DNA from: Venturia oleaginea
Taxonomy: Eukaryota > Ascomycota > Dothideomycetes > Venturiales > Venturiaceae
Length of the DNA stretch: 64,000 nt
Direction: 5' to 3'
Assembly: GCA_013176395.1 (NCBI GenBank)
Contig: JABMLP010000020.1
Coordinates: 248,001 to 312,000 of the forward strand
Each line of letters opens with the position of its first letter. Position 1 is the first letter of the stretch. Below the pieces are notes generated by a model. The model did not search any database. It saw only the letters and a list, made by a program, of their open reading frames with translations, and had not been told where the DNA came from. A program made the translations under genes and the position numbers. Below are positions 1-9,585 of the stretch, one piece after another.

Positions 1-167
1 CATGAATGATATCGCTTCTCACTCTCTTCGGGAAAGTGCCTTCGATACGTGTACGAACGATTGCAGCGGACGGGTGGTTGCAGGTGTGGCAGATTGTATC
101 ATCTAACAGATCCAGCTCTCCTAAAGGGGAGATGCGCATATGAGCGTGCCAGTAAGAATCGATGGGT

Positions 168-2407
168 TTACCCATCCCTCTGTTGATCAACAAGCCTCCA
201 GCCAGCTTCTCCCTCCCTCAGCGTAACCTTCCAAGCACTTGCTCTCTTGTCCACCTCCCTACTACTTCGCACTGCACTCCCTTCGCCCATACACTGCAGG
301 TAAGCAAGAGGTGAGCTCTTCCAGATTGGCGCACCTGTTCTCTCAGTAGCCCAGATAGTGCTGAAGATAAAGATAGTGGTGAGACAATAGAGGATGCCTG
401 GGAAGGTGAGCCAGAGGAGGTTGGTTTTGAGGTAGACTTTTGTTTCCCAGGCGGTGCCATTCACTTGTGTATTCGACCAAGTTGCTGTTCGCATGCTGGA
501 GAAGTAGTGTTAGCTAGAAAATAACGAATACTGAGGTGTGCTATTGGTAGAGAAGATGCGACTTCTGCTCTTCTGCTGTCCTATCGCCCGATAAAGTAGC
601 AATATGGATAAACTCCTAGCAGTAATCTGGACTGGATTTCCTAGAAGTTCATCGACACCGATCTCGAAATGAGAGGTGCACAATGAAAGGTACATTTGGT
701 AGCTGCTAGACTGGAGGTCATTGAATTTGTGAATGGACTGTGCGACTTACGCGTTGGTCATACTGGTTGCTAGGTTAAGAAATCTGGTCTCAAAGCCCTT
801 CAAATGCAAAGCCTTCGAGCCGTCGCAAGTAGACGGCGACGAACCAAGGATGTCATGAGCAAGTGTGATCATCCAATCCTCGGGATCATAGATATCATCG
901 CCGTTCTCTATCAAGACAGCTGTGCCATTGAAGACCTCACCTATTCTTCGACCATACTGGCTCCAATATTGTCCCCAGAAACAATAGTCCTCCCTTTCAT
1001 ACTCGGCGCAGGTCTGGACGAGATCATCTCCCTTGATTGTGACTGGCCGTCTGGCCGTCCAATTCAGATCCCGAGTTTCTTTGAGGACGGTGGTGCTCAT
1101 GCGACCATCGGTGTAGTTGGCTCGAAGAGTCTGAAGGCAGATGTTCATAGCGCCCTTCAGAGCTCGCCACTCCTTTGGATTTGATCTCACTGGCGTGACG
1201 ATATCCTTTTCGGGCTTCTTGTTCTCACATGTAGGATAATACAAAACATACGTTTCTGCAAGAGGAGCGATGCCATTGTGAGGCACCTTGGTTGTTGTCC
1301 AGCTATTTCGACTGGGGAGATCAAGAAGACCAGGAAAATGCAAAGTATCAACCCAGAAGGTGAACTGTACTCCAGGGTCACCATTAGGTGGAGATTTATT
1401 GATGTCTTTCAGTGCCTTAACAGTGAAGACAGGAATGTCCTCGTCGAAACGATCAACAACAATCGTCGACGATACATCTTCCACCGAGGTGCATACCGCT
1501 AAAGTAGTGAATTCTTTCCAGAAACATCGATTTGTGGGACAATCACCAGTGACGTTTGAATGACTTTGATAGTTCTGAACAGCCGCAGACTTGATCGCTG
1601 CCCGCATGTACAAATCCACTACATTCGCGAGCAGTAGTCAGCAATCTGTGTGGATAGATATGTATGACAAATCTTACTTCTCTCGTACCCCCCTTTGTCC
1701 CAAACCACCCCTCCCGTGTCGAGATTGGCGTACTGCAATGCTCGAGGAATTCGAGCTGTTGTGTCAGCTGGTATTTGCGTTTGTGCCATTCCGACGGCTT
1801 GCTGGGTGGAAGTCATGAACGCCGCCATCAAGACAGTGACCGTGGCTCCGAGAAGCACGATAGGGTTACTGCAGAATAAGCCAGTATCCGTGGTAGCGAT
1901 CTTGTCAGACTTACTGGGGATGGCCATGGCACAGAAACTTGCATAGTAGCAGCAGGCTTCCCGACAGCCCGCGGGAGGCTTCATCAAAACGTCTCAGATC
2001 AGCGGCCATGTGGCTGCGTTGAAACCAAATCCACTTCCACTGCCCGATACATGGCGAGATAGATGCCATCAAACAAGCGAACGCAACCTGGGAAAGGGCC
2101 ACTACAACTGAGGGAATGGGAAACTTGGGAATGGGCCAATAGCTCACCGGCTTCTCATTGATCGCAATAGCAAAGAGGCAATAGCCACGCATGCTATCGT
2201 TCCTAAAAGCCAGTTGAAAATTTCCCAGCTCCATTCCGTCGCCAGTGTTCCAAGTGAGAATGGTTGAGGAGTGTAATGGTGAGTACGAATAGTCTCTTCT
2301 GCCACCCCGACTTCTGGGTTTGCCTTTGAAATTGATGGAGAGCAGTCGTCTGGCATCTGTGACAATGTCTGTGCACTTGAACAGAGTCGTGTATGGCTAT
2401 TGTACAT
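168..2407 (-). CDS. DUF3176 family membrane protein, apparent frameshift near 2185
   Basis: Fungal DUF3176 protein, function unknown, predicted integral membrane. Coding blocks on the minus strand are 2407 to about 2185, about 2185-1915, 1868-1678, 1618-751 and 495-168. The introns 1869-1914, 1619-1677 and 496-750 have GT/AG ends, keep the frame and, for 1619-1677, show a CTGAC branch. Family hallmarks seen: an N-terminal TM (FNWLLGTIACVAIASLLL), then IGQWKWIWFQ and FDEASRGLSGSLLLL, a second TM (NPIVLLGATVTVLMAAF), a long extracellular-type domain with N-glycosylation sequons, and a C-terminal TM ending in the typical PIWKSSPLAYL tail. The first two blocks (ending LLLRS and continuing NEKPVSYWPIP) lie in different frames with no usable intron between them. 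Either the gene carries a 1-nt deletion or the assembly has an error. The family call is secure from order and motifs; whether the gene is functional is uncertain. Confidence 0.75.
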
Positions 2408-3028
2408 GGTTAAGAGGACCTATGACTGAGTGATATATCAGGATGAGGTATGAAGGATGAGATGCCAAAAGAGGAGGCTGTGGTCATCAAATACCATTTG
2501 CGGAGCCTGTGAACAACCTTGGGGGTAATTTGTCACTGAATCGACCAACGATGGCCGTCGTTGTGGTGCCGTTGTACAGAGGTTGTCCTGTCATTTCATT
2601 CCCAAGCCGTAGGACAGAGCATCCAATACTTGGAGCAATTCCTCACAGCCTCAAGGGTATTTCCAATGGTAGTGGGTATGCAAGTGGTGTAATCCTGCCC
2701 ACGGATAGCAGCATTTGGATGCTGTCTTTGTTACACTAGAGACGAATCATGCTATCCAGGAGGATGCACGGAATATCACCCTTGCATTGGCTTCGGCCGT
2801 GGACCTTGATCAAGGGTGAGTGGTTGGATGTGAGATTTCTGAGTGGCTTGGTCAACTGATGTTCCTAATCATGTCACATGTCCCGGAATGCATTCACGTC
2901 AGGAATGGATGGACATCAAAAAGAGGCAGTACTGGACGTTGGCCTGGGGCATGACTTGGACGGCCCACCTTCGGGCATGATGAAAGCAAACTCATCAGTC
3001 CTTACATTACATAAACATAAACAAAACA
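2408..3028. other. Intergenic region between divergent DUF3176 gene and deoC
   Basis: This is the only spacer between two divergently read genes, so it must hold both promoters. I see no gene, repeat or recognisable regulatory motif here beyond an A-rich leader (ACATAAACATAAACAAAACA) just before the deoC start. Confidence 0.5.
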
Positions 3029-3947
3029 ATGTCTACCGCCGCACCAACTCCAGATTGGCCCTCTCTGTTCTCCTCTGCAGAAAATGCCCTCCACCACCTG
3101 CCTCTAACTCAATCCCAATCCCAATCCCAACCCCAACCGCAAGCCCCGTCCCCAGCGCAGATAGCCGCCTACATCGATCACACCCTTCTTAAGCTCGACA
3201 CGACATCTTCCCAAGTAACGGCTCTGTGCGATGAAGCAAAGAAATATTCTTTTGGCGTATGAGCCTTCTCTCTCAGCTAAACATTGACGGTGCTGATGCA
3301 ATATCAAGGCCGTCTGCGTACGCCTCAATTTCGTCGCCCAAGCTGTAGAAGAACTCAAGGATAACCCCTCGATAGGCATAGCCTGCGTGATAGGCTTCCA
3401 TGAAGGGACACAATCCACCGTCTCAAAGCGCTCCGAAGCAGCTCAGGCAGTCGCCGAGGGAGCAACAGAACTGGACATCGTACTCAATCGTATCCACCTG
3501 CAAACCAGCCAAAACGATCAAATCTACTCCGAGCTACAGCAACTACGCACTGTCTCCTCGACAGTAACCCTGAAACTCATCTTCGAAACTTCCAAACTCT
3601 CGCGACCAGAGATCATAAAAGCATCCGTCCTCGCACATGCCGCAAACTTCGACTATATAAAAACATCGACGGGTTTTGCTGGTCGAGGCGCAAGTACCGA
3701 TGACATCACATTGATGAGGGCGTGTTGTCTGTATCTATTCAGCACTGGAGGCGGAGAGAAGATGATGAAAGTCAAAGCTTCAGGTGGAATTCGAGGCTAT
3801 GAAGACGCGAGTGAAATGATAGCATTGGGGGCCGAGAGGATAGGCGCAAGTAGCGGTGTCAAAATCGTTCAACAAGCTCTGGAATTCAAGAAGAATGATG
3901 GAGTCTTGGGTGAGAAGATGAAGCAGGAAGGTAGTGAAGCCTACTGA
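3029..3947 (+). CDS. deoC: Deoxyribose-phosphate aldolase
   Basis: Cytosolic class I aldolase that reversibly cleaves 2-deoxyribose-5-phosphate to glyceraldehyde-3-phosphate and acetaldehyde in deoxynucleoside catabolism. Exons are 3029-3256 and 3309-3947; the 52-nt intron (GTATGA...CAAG) restores the AVCVRLNFV motif of the family, giving 288 residues. Catalytic elements are visible: TELDIVLN (Asp about 132), the Schiff-base lysine in YIKTSTGF (Lys about 194) and the second lysine in KVKASGG (Lys about 232). Compared with the usual family length (about 220-260) the N terminus carries an extra Gln/Ser/Pro low-complexity stretch (about residues 27-43) made by a CAATCC-like hexamer array; it precedes the IAAYIDHTLLK start of the TIM barrel. 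The ATG follows an A-rich leader. No upstream in-frame ATG competes. Confidence 0.95.
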
Positions 3948-5671
3948 TGAACGGGAGCGAGGCTACAAACACTTCAGCGTTCCAGGAAGAAACGGGCGTG
4001 CGCGCTCGGAACAGTTTCTACGAGATCAGCATTGTGTTCGATGATTGGGTCAACCCACCCATCTTGCCTGCGCTGGTTGATGAACCTACCGTGGACTGTT
4101 GTCCTGCAAGTCTCAGGGCACCGTCCCCTCAATCTACAAACTAACCTGATTAAACTTGATCACTTGGCACGAAGTTAACCGCCTCAGGACCGTGTGCACT
4201 ACAAGCCCACAATACCTCTGATGGGCTGGGAACAATCTTCCTCGGGAGCCAATATTTGGTTCAACGAAATTCCTGGCAATCCGAAGTAGAAAGTTTTGCC
4301 AGCAATCTCATCGACAATGATGTCGGTATTGGATCCAATGTTTTTCTGGCACTTGATAAACCGATTGCAGGCTGCCGTCCCTCCTGTGGAGTAAATCACA
4401 GCCTCATGGCGGACACGAACTTATGGTAATCAATTCATGCCCGCCAAGAATCAAAGCACTTCATTGTGACACTTTTAAATCACCATTGATATCGATGACT
4501 TCCTAGCGACTTCATTCCTTAAGAAGGCCAGAAATCTAGCGATATCCATCTGGAGTTTGAAGATGGCCTTATTAGTGCGACATCTAGCGTTCAAAGGTAG
4601 AAACGGGCATGTGTTACGGGGAACTCGTTTCTCAACACAGTTGATTATGTCAAGACCTTCTTGACACCTGTGTTCTCTTGTTCTGGTCCGCGGGTTTGGG
4701 GTAAGGGCAATATCAGTCTGGAAGTACTTACCTTTAGTACCTTCCCTTGCTCAGGTTCTTTGGAGGCTCACTAGATCCTAGCCGTCCGATGTATCTCCCA
4801 ATTCAATTGTCGTCTAACCGATTTGATCCTCAGATCAATCCTGAACGCTTGTCGGTTAGTATGAAGGTTGGGGGTGGGCTTGCTTCGTGTGCATATGACT
4901 TGTGCTTGATTGTATCTAAGTAAAAGGTCGTTACTGTAGTAGGTTGAAGAAGCTCCTATGTGAGAAACATAACGTGAGATAACCACACCGAGATAAAGGA
5001 AAGTCTGCCCAACATCCTCCATATATACCCTTCTGGTTCTGGGTGCCAAGGTGCATTCCCACACCTCTTGGCTCTTCCCACAGTGTGGGCAGCCAAGTGC
5101 TGTGGGAACTGTGGGAATATCACGTGACTCCTGCACGTACTATTCTCTCTTAGGACTGACCTAGTTGCACCAGTCCCCGCTTGTGCGCCCAAAGGATTCC
5201 ACTCCACATCAGTCCTAACAACAACTTCTTGTTATCCAACCATCCTCTGCAAGTCCCGCTGTCCCTGCTCTTCGGTCTTGAGGTGATCTGTAACAGCATG
5301 GATGGACGAGTACACTGTTGCCTTGTTCCAAACCACAGCGCTGGGGCACTAGTAAGCAGTCTGTTTGTGGTCTGATCATCAAGCGAGGTTGGCACGCTGG
5401 ATTTGGTGTTTCTATACAATACATGTCTTTCTGGTAACTATGCATTGATACCCAATCCACTCCTTTACCATTAAGCCGTAGACAACCCCCAGGATAGTGT
5501 TGTAGGTATCTACCTCATTCTTACAATACCTCATATGCCCTCCAAACAACCTCCCAACCTCTCATCCAAAACATTTATTCAGGGACCTTTGCCATGTAAC
5601 CATTGTACCTCCACTCATCCAGAAATACTACCTCTGCCGGATTCCAGACATTCATTGCCTCTCAAAACTCC
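3948..5671. other. Intergenic, no supported gene
   Basis: 1.7 kb between deoC and the convergent acidic-protein gene. Only short, unrelated reading frames occur, none with a recognisable product, splice pattern or codon bias. One 37-nt segment at 4527-4563 recurs imperfectly at 7105-7141 (see the findings). The right end presumably holds the 3' UTR of the minus-strand gene. Confidence 0.5.
4527..4563 (+). repeat. Dispersed 37-nt imperfect repeat, copy 1
   Basis: This segment matches 7105-7141 at 29 of 37 positions by eye, including GCCAGAAA and TAGCGATATCC. In one frame both copies read ARNLAIS with synonymous codon differences, so they may be scraps of one ancestral sequence. Chance similarity is not excluded. 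Confidence 0.3.
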
Positions 5672-6667
5672 TCAATTCATGCCACCAAAAATGTCCCCAT
5701 CATCGTAGCTCGCGCATCTCTGCCTGACCTGCTTCTCGACGCGACGACGACGAACCGTACCTCTCTGTAGCTCAACGTGGGGGCTCAGGGGGGGCATGGC
5801 AAGTTCGTCCTCCTCCTCTCCTTCCTCATCCTCATCCTCATCCTCATCCTCATCCTCATCCTCATCCTCATCCTCATCCTCATCCTCGGGAGCTTTCTCG
5901 GTCTCATTGGCTGAATCCAACTGTTCCGGGAGCCTTTCCAGCCACTCAGAGACACTACACTGGCGCACTTGCTGCGGAAGAGGTTGCGGCTTTGTGTAGT
6001 AGAACTCTGATTCGCCAGTCCAGGATGCCGAAGAGCCTTCAGACTCGGAAGATACCTCTGACAAGGCGGTATCGCTCTGTGGTGGCTCTACTGACCGACC
6101 GAGGCTTGCGTAGTATCTTTCAGGCTTGAGAGTCTCAGCAGAATACGGCACATCTCGACGGATTGGACGTAGTGAACAGAGGCGTGGTGGTGGCGTCCTC
6201 ATGCTGTGGTTTTCTGCGTCTCTGGAGTGTCTTCGGCCTCGCTGGGGAGAGCCGATAGCGCTGTCATGAGACCATTTCAGTATAGGAAAGATAAGCTCGC
6301 CGTTCTTGTGGGCCAGAGTGTCGTTCGGCGAGTGGCAGTGAGGGCCAAGTTTCAATGGCAGAGACGGGTACTTAACCTCGTCAGACTCCGTGGTTGATTG
6401 TCGGGTAGACTGACGGCACCGTGGTGAGGCACTGGCGTCGCCCATGCCGTCAAGGCGTGCCCTGGCATTCGAATAGATCTCAGCCATGTGCGTTCCGTGT
6501 CCTTTTCTTGCTGGACTGGTCAACAATGAGCCTGCTAGAGCTCTTCGCTTGCCGATATTTGCAGACACGTTGTGGGATCCGCGCGGGACTGGGCTGCGTA
6601 GTGGATTTGCGATGCGGTTCATATCTCGGACTGCTAGCCCATGGTGGACAGCTTCTGGAACAGACAT
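5672..6667 (-). CDS. Uncharacterised disordered acidic fungal protein
   Basis: Open frame of 331 codons from the ATG at 6667; I do not recognise a family. The protein is Ser/Pro/Arg-rich and looks disordered. It has a conserved-looking segment around SEWLERLPEQLD, followed by a Glu-Asp alternating tract (about residues 263-288), then DELAMPPLSPHVEL and a basic RRRRVEKQVRQR patch near the C terminus. A good upstream splice donor (GTAAGC, rc of 6743-6748) and acceptor just before the ATG (GTAGACAG) suggest a 5' exon. If translated in phase, that exon would add a hydrophobic segment (SYIFLIIAASAIFIF), but no in-frame ATG was found, so it may be untranslated. The product could be a nuclear or cytoplasmic scaffold; no function is assigned. 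Confidence 0.6.
   Translation of the reverse strand: MSVPEAVHHGLAVRDMNRIANPLRSPVPRGSHNVSANIGKRRALAGSLLTSPARKGHGTHMAEIYSNARARLDGMGDASASPRCRQSTRQSTTESDEVKYPSLPLKLGPHCHSPNDTLAHKNGELIFPILKWSHDSAIGSPQRGRRHSRDAENHSMRTPPPRLCSLRPIRRDVPYSAETLKPERYYASLGRSVEPPQSDTALSEVSSESEGSSASWTGESEFYYTKPQPLPQQVRQCSVSEWLERLPEQLDSANETEKAPEDEDEDEDEDEDEDEDEDEDEEGEEEDELAMPPLSPHVELQRGTVRRRRVEKQVRQRCASYDDGDIFGGMN
5824..5886. repeat. (CCTCAT)n hexanucleotide microsatellite inside a coding region
   Basis: About ten uninterrupted copies of CCTCAT on the plus strand. On the coding minus strand each copy adds Glu-Asp, so length change keeps the frame and only alters the acidic tract of the 5672-6667 protein. Confidence 0.95.
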
Positions 6668-7104
6668 GGAGCTCGTGACAGCTGTCTACGTTCAAATGAA
6701 TGTCAGTGACTGAAGATAGTATTGTGGAATTGCTGGCTTACGCGTCGGTCTTCGACTTGGCTGGTGAAAGATGAAAATCGCCGATGCTGCGATAATCAAA
6801 AAGATGTATGAGTGAGTTTGATGTTGGATACAGGAACTCGAGGAGACTCGACCTCTGATGATGGAGCATTTCAGCTCATGGGATGACCCGGCTTGTATTG
6901 AAGGCAGGAGTTGCCGCGCACCGTCGCGGTTGACGTGAGAGCGTATCTACCAAGAGAAGCGACGCCTGGAAGATGTTGACTGAAAGTGAGCATGAGAAGG
7001 AAGGAGAGGCACACCAAGAACTACCCAGGCTTATGCCTTCGAACCCGGCCCTTTCAATTCGAGATGGATTACGATGAAGTTCTGACAATGCTGACAGGTC
7101 AGAT

Positions 7105-7141
7105 TGCCAGAAACTTAGCGATATCCTTCTCGACTTGGAAG
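7105..7141 (+). repeat. Dispersed 37-nt imperfect repeat, copy 2
   Basis: Partner of 4527-4563. Shares TAGCGATATCC exactly and encodes ARNLAIS in the same relative frame, with AAC TTA here against AAT CTA in the other copy. Confidence 0.3.
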
Positions 7142-7743
7142 TTTGTACGAAATATGGATGACTACGGAATGGGAAAGAACGATCAGCCCGACATGCAAAC
7201 AGATGGGGCTAAATTGACCGAGATGTAGGAAAGACATGATGGCTGAGAGATCAGACTGGCAGGTTGAAAGAAAAGCCAGTAAGTACAACGGCTTTCTGGA
7301 GGTTATGAATCATGATGCTGTCAACAGAGGAGCGCTGACGACCTGAGGTAGACGCATTGTTCATGCATGATGGTTGATGAGCGTTGATCGTTGCGACGCC
7401 AGGCAGTGGGGAACTCATTATATTATACCTTGAACAGGACCGGCAGGTGGATCGTGAAATCATGGCGGCTCCGAATGCATCTCTTGAATCGACAAGCAGG
7501 CAGAACCCTGAGGCGACTGGGGTGATTGATTGCAGGAATTCCAATGGATTGGACGTAATCTTAAAAGAACGATTTTCTTCAATATAGAGCGCAGATGATT
7601 CTCCTGCTCATCTCTTTTGTTGTACATGTACATTGTGCCCTAACGGTTCTTCTGGGGCCAGAATGGGGTAAAAGTGAAGGGGAAAGGAGGACAACTTGGC
7701 TATGGGTAGTGAGGGGGTTCCTAGACATATCACAACGAGGTTC

Positions 7744-7860
7744 GGGGTATAGGCTTCGAGGGGATTGATCAAAATGATCGCCGGAGTATAGGCTTCGAGG
7801 GGATTGATCAAAATGATGGTCGGAGTATAGGCTTCGAGGGGATTGATCAAAATGATGGTC
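7744..7860. repeat. 39-bp minisatellite, three copies
   Basis: Three head-to-tail 39-bp units (7744-7782, 7783-7821, 7822-7860), nearly identical; the unit contains GGCTTCGAGGGGATTGATCA. Because 39 is a multiple of three, two minus-strand frames stay open across the array and would read 13-residue repeats (DHHFDQSPRSLYS or TIILINPLEAYTP). There is no other evidence that it is coding. Confidence 0.95.
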
Positions 7861-8046
7861 GACGATGGATAGCACGAGAAATACGGAGTGTACAAAAGAG
7901 CAACACGCTTTAGGGCTGCCTTTCTCGCGATTGTAGCAATAGTCGCGCCTATAAATACCAAGAGAAAGGTTATACACAGAAGCCCTGGTCCTGGTCCCTG
8001 CCAGTGAACCACCTCGCTACCGATCAGGAAAACAGACTCACCACGG

Positions 8047-8101
8047 CACTCACTTCTCCTGGCCCTGAAGAGGAGCACTCACTTCACCTGGTCCTGAAGA
8101 A
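8047..8101. repeat. Two-copy direct repeat (about 26 bp, spacing 29)
   Basis: CACTCACTTC, one variable base, CCTGG, one variable base, CCTGAAGA occurs at 8047-8072 and again at 8076-8101 with two mismatches. Short (CTGGCA)n and (CAGTCG)n runs follow around 8185-8270. Confidence 0.8.
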
Positions 8102-8438
8102 ATGCGTCACGTTCCCTGCAGCGGCCCAGGTGTGCTCTCCGTCTAAGAAGACAGCCTACAGGATACGTGTTGCCAAGCCCGCCCTGGCACTGGCACTGGC
8201 ACTGGCAGTCGTTCAAAACGGGACGTGCATTCCGGGTACAATGCGCGAGATTCGCAGTCGCAGTCGCAGAGGTCTTGGGCTGGCCTGGGTACCGCTGATT
8301 TCTGAGAGAACCGGGAAATGATGAAGCGCGGGCAGATTGGCCCAAGCAAGGGAGTCCGAGCTACCTCCTTGCTCCGCAGTACGCAGTACACACTATCTAA
8401 CTTCCTTCCCTCGACCTCGCCAATAATCACTGAGAGAT

Positions 8439-8511
8439 CCCCCAGAACGACCCCCAGAACGACCCCCAGAACGACCCCCCAGAACGACCCCCAGAACGAC
8501 CCCCCAGAACG
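8439..8511. repeat. CCCCAGAACGA minisatellite, about six copies
   Basis: Units of 11-13 bp (C4-6 AGAACGA) follow one another without interruption. The number of Cs varies between units, so the array does not preserve a frame and is unlikely to be coding. It lies in the presumed distal promoter of the EGF-like gene. Confidence 0.9.
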
Positions 8512-9585
8512 CTAAGGCAGTCAAGCGACGGATGCTGAAATCGTGCCTCACTCGACCCTGTCCCTTGGGCCTGTTTCACATCCTTGTGTCTCTCACCACA
8601 AATTTCCACCGACGGGGGACGGGAAAAACACAAAGACCCGTCGGTTGTTGACTGTGGCTCTTCACAACAGCCGTTCCTCTCCCTTTCGTAGATACCTGAC
8701 GAAGGCTCATACAATTGCTTCGGCCTTGGTCGTTTGTTTACCATTGATATTTTATTCGCAGGGTCGCTTCTGTTTGCACCCGTCCCTTCATTTACCCGAT
8801 TCGATATCACCGCCTTTGTCACACCTCACCAAGGACTCCGAGTCGCACTCCACAGCACACAATCCACTCGTTTGGTCGAACCGATACGTCTCTCGTTCAT
8901 TTTCATCTCATCTGGCCGGCCCAACAGCTACAGCTTGCTCGACTGTCTGGCCTAGTGCTGCGCTGCGCTCGAAACTTGCTTGCTCAGCAGCTCCCTGCTT
9001 CTCTGACACTGTACGTCTCTACTTTCATCGCCAGCTTTTCTCTCATCATGGCCGGATAAAACCCTGGCAGTCTCACGGCAAAAATATACTTTTCCCTTTC
9101 AATCAAGACGTCAACCATCACGTTTCCTTTCGTCAGAGCCTTCGACTGCACTCACCCCTATGGCAGTTGTTTTGAGCATATGCCTACAATCACTCTGTCT
9201 AACCAACACTCCGTGCAGCATTAGCCGACTGTGGTTCGACTCACCGGCTGAAGAGCCCTCTTAAGACCAACGACATACTTGTGGCTGGTTTCACTGTTTT
9301 CTTCCGATTCCAACCACGACTTTCGCTTTCCTAGAATATTCTCCGCGGCCGACTTTCGTCTCTCATGGACAGTCAACTATGATTGTGTCATGAAAAGCTG
9401 ATCCTCCGACCACTGCTTCGTCACGATTCCGGACACCCGTCCTTGCCACGTTGGGAACCAGTGCGTGATATCGAATAACATTACCAAGTTTCCCAGTCCC
9501 ATGCCTGGATAAACTGTCCAAACATCAAGCCGAATCAACTCTGAACTTTCAACTTTCGTACGCGCCGTGAGCCTTGAAACGGTCG

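Larger units (their letters stand above)
6668..9585. other. Gene-poor 2.9-kb region with minisatellites and long 5' leader
   Basis: No convincing gene. It contains the putative 5' exon of the minus-strand gene (about 6749-6870), the second copy of the dispersed 37-nt repeat (7105-7141), and tandem repeats at 7744-7860, 8047-8101 and 8439-8511. From about 8550 to 9585 the plus strand is CT-rich with many short reading frames, as expected for the promoter and a long 5' leader of the EGF-like gene that follows. Reading frames here have no family resemblance. Confidence 0.5.

Noticed and set aside
3947..4144. Small frame starting at the deoC stop codon
   Set aside because: Overlaps the deoC 3' UTR; no family or regulatory sense.
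7579..8078. Minus-strand frames across the 39-bp minisatellite
   Set aside because: Open only because the repeat length is a multiple of three; no conserved domain or gene-like codon pattern outside the repeat.
8543..9175. 210-codon plus-strand frame upstream of the EGF-like gene
   Set aside because: Lies in CT-rich leader DNA, Ser/His/Pro-biased translation from base composition, no family; probably part of the 5' leader.
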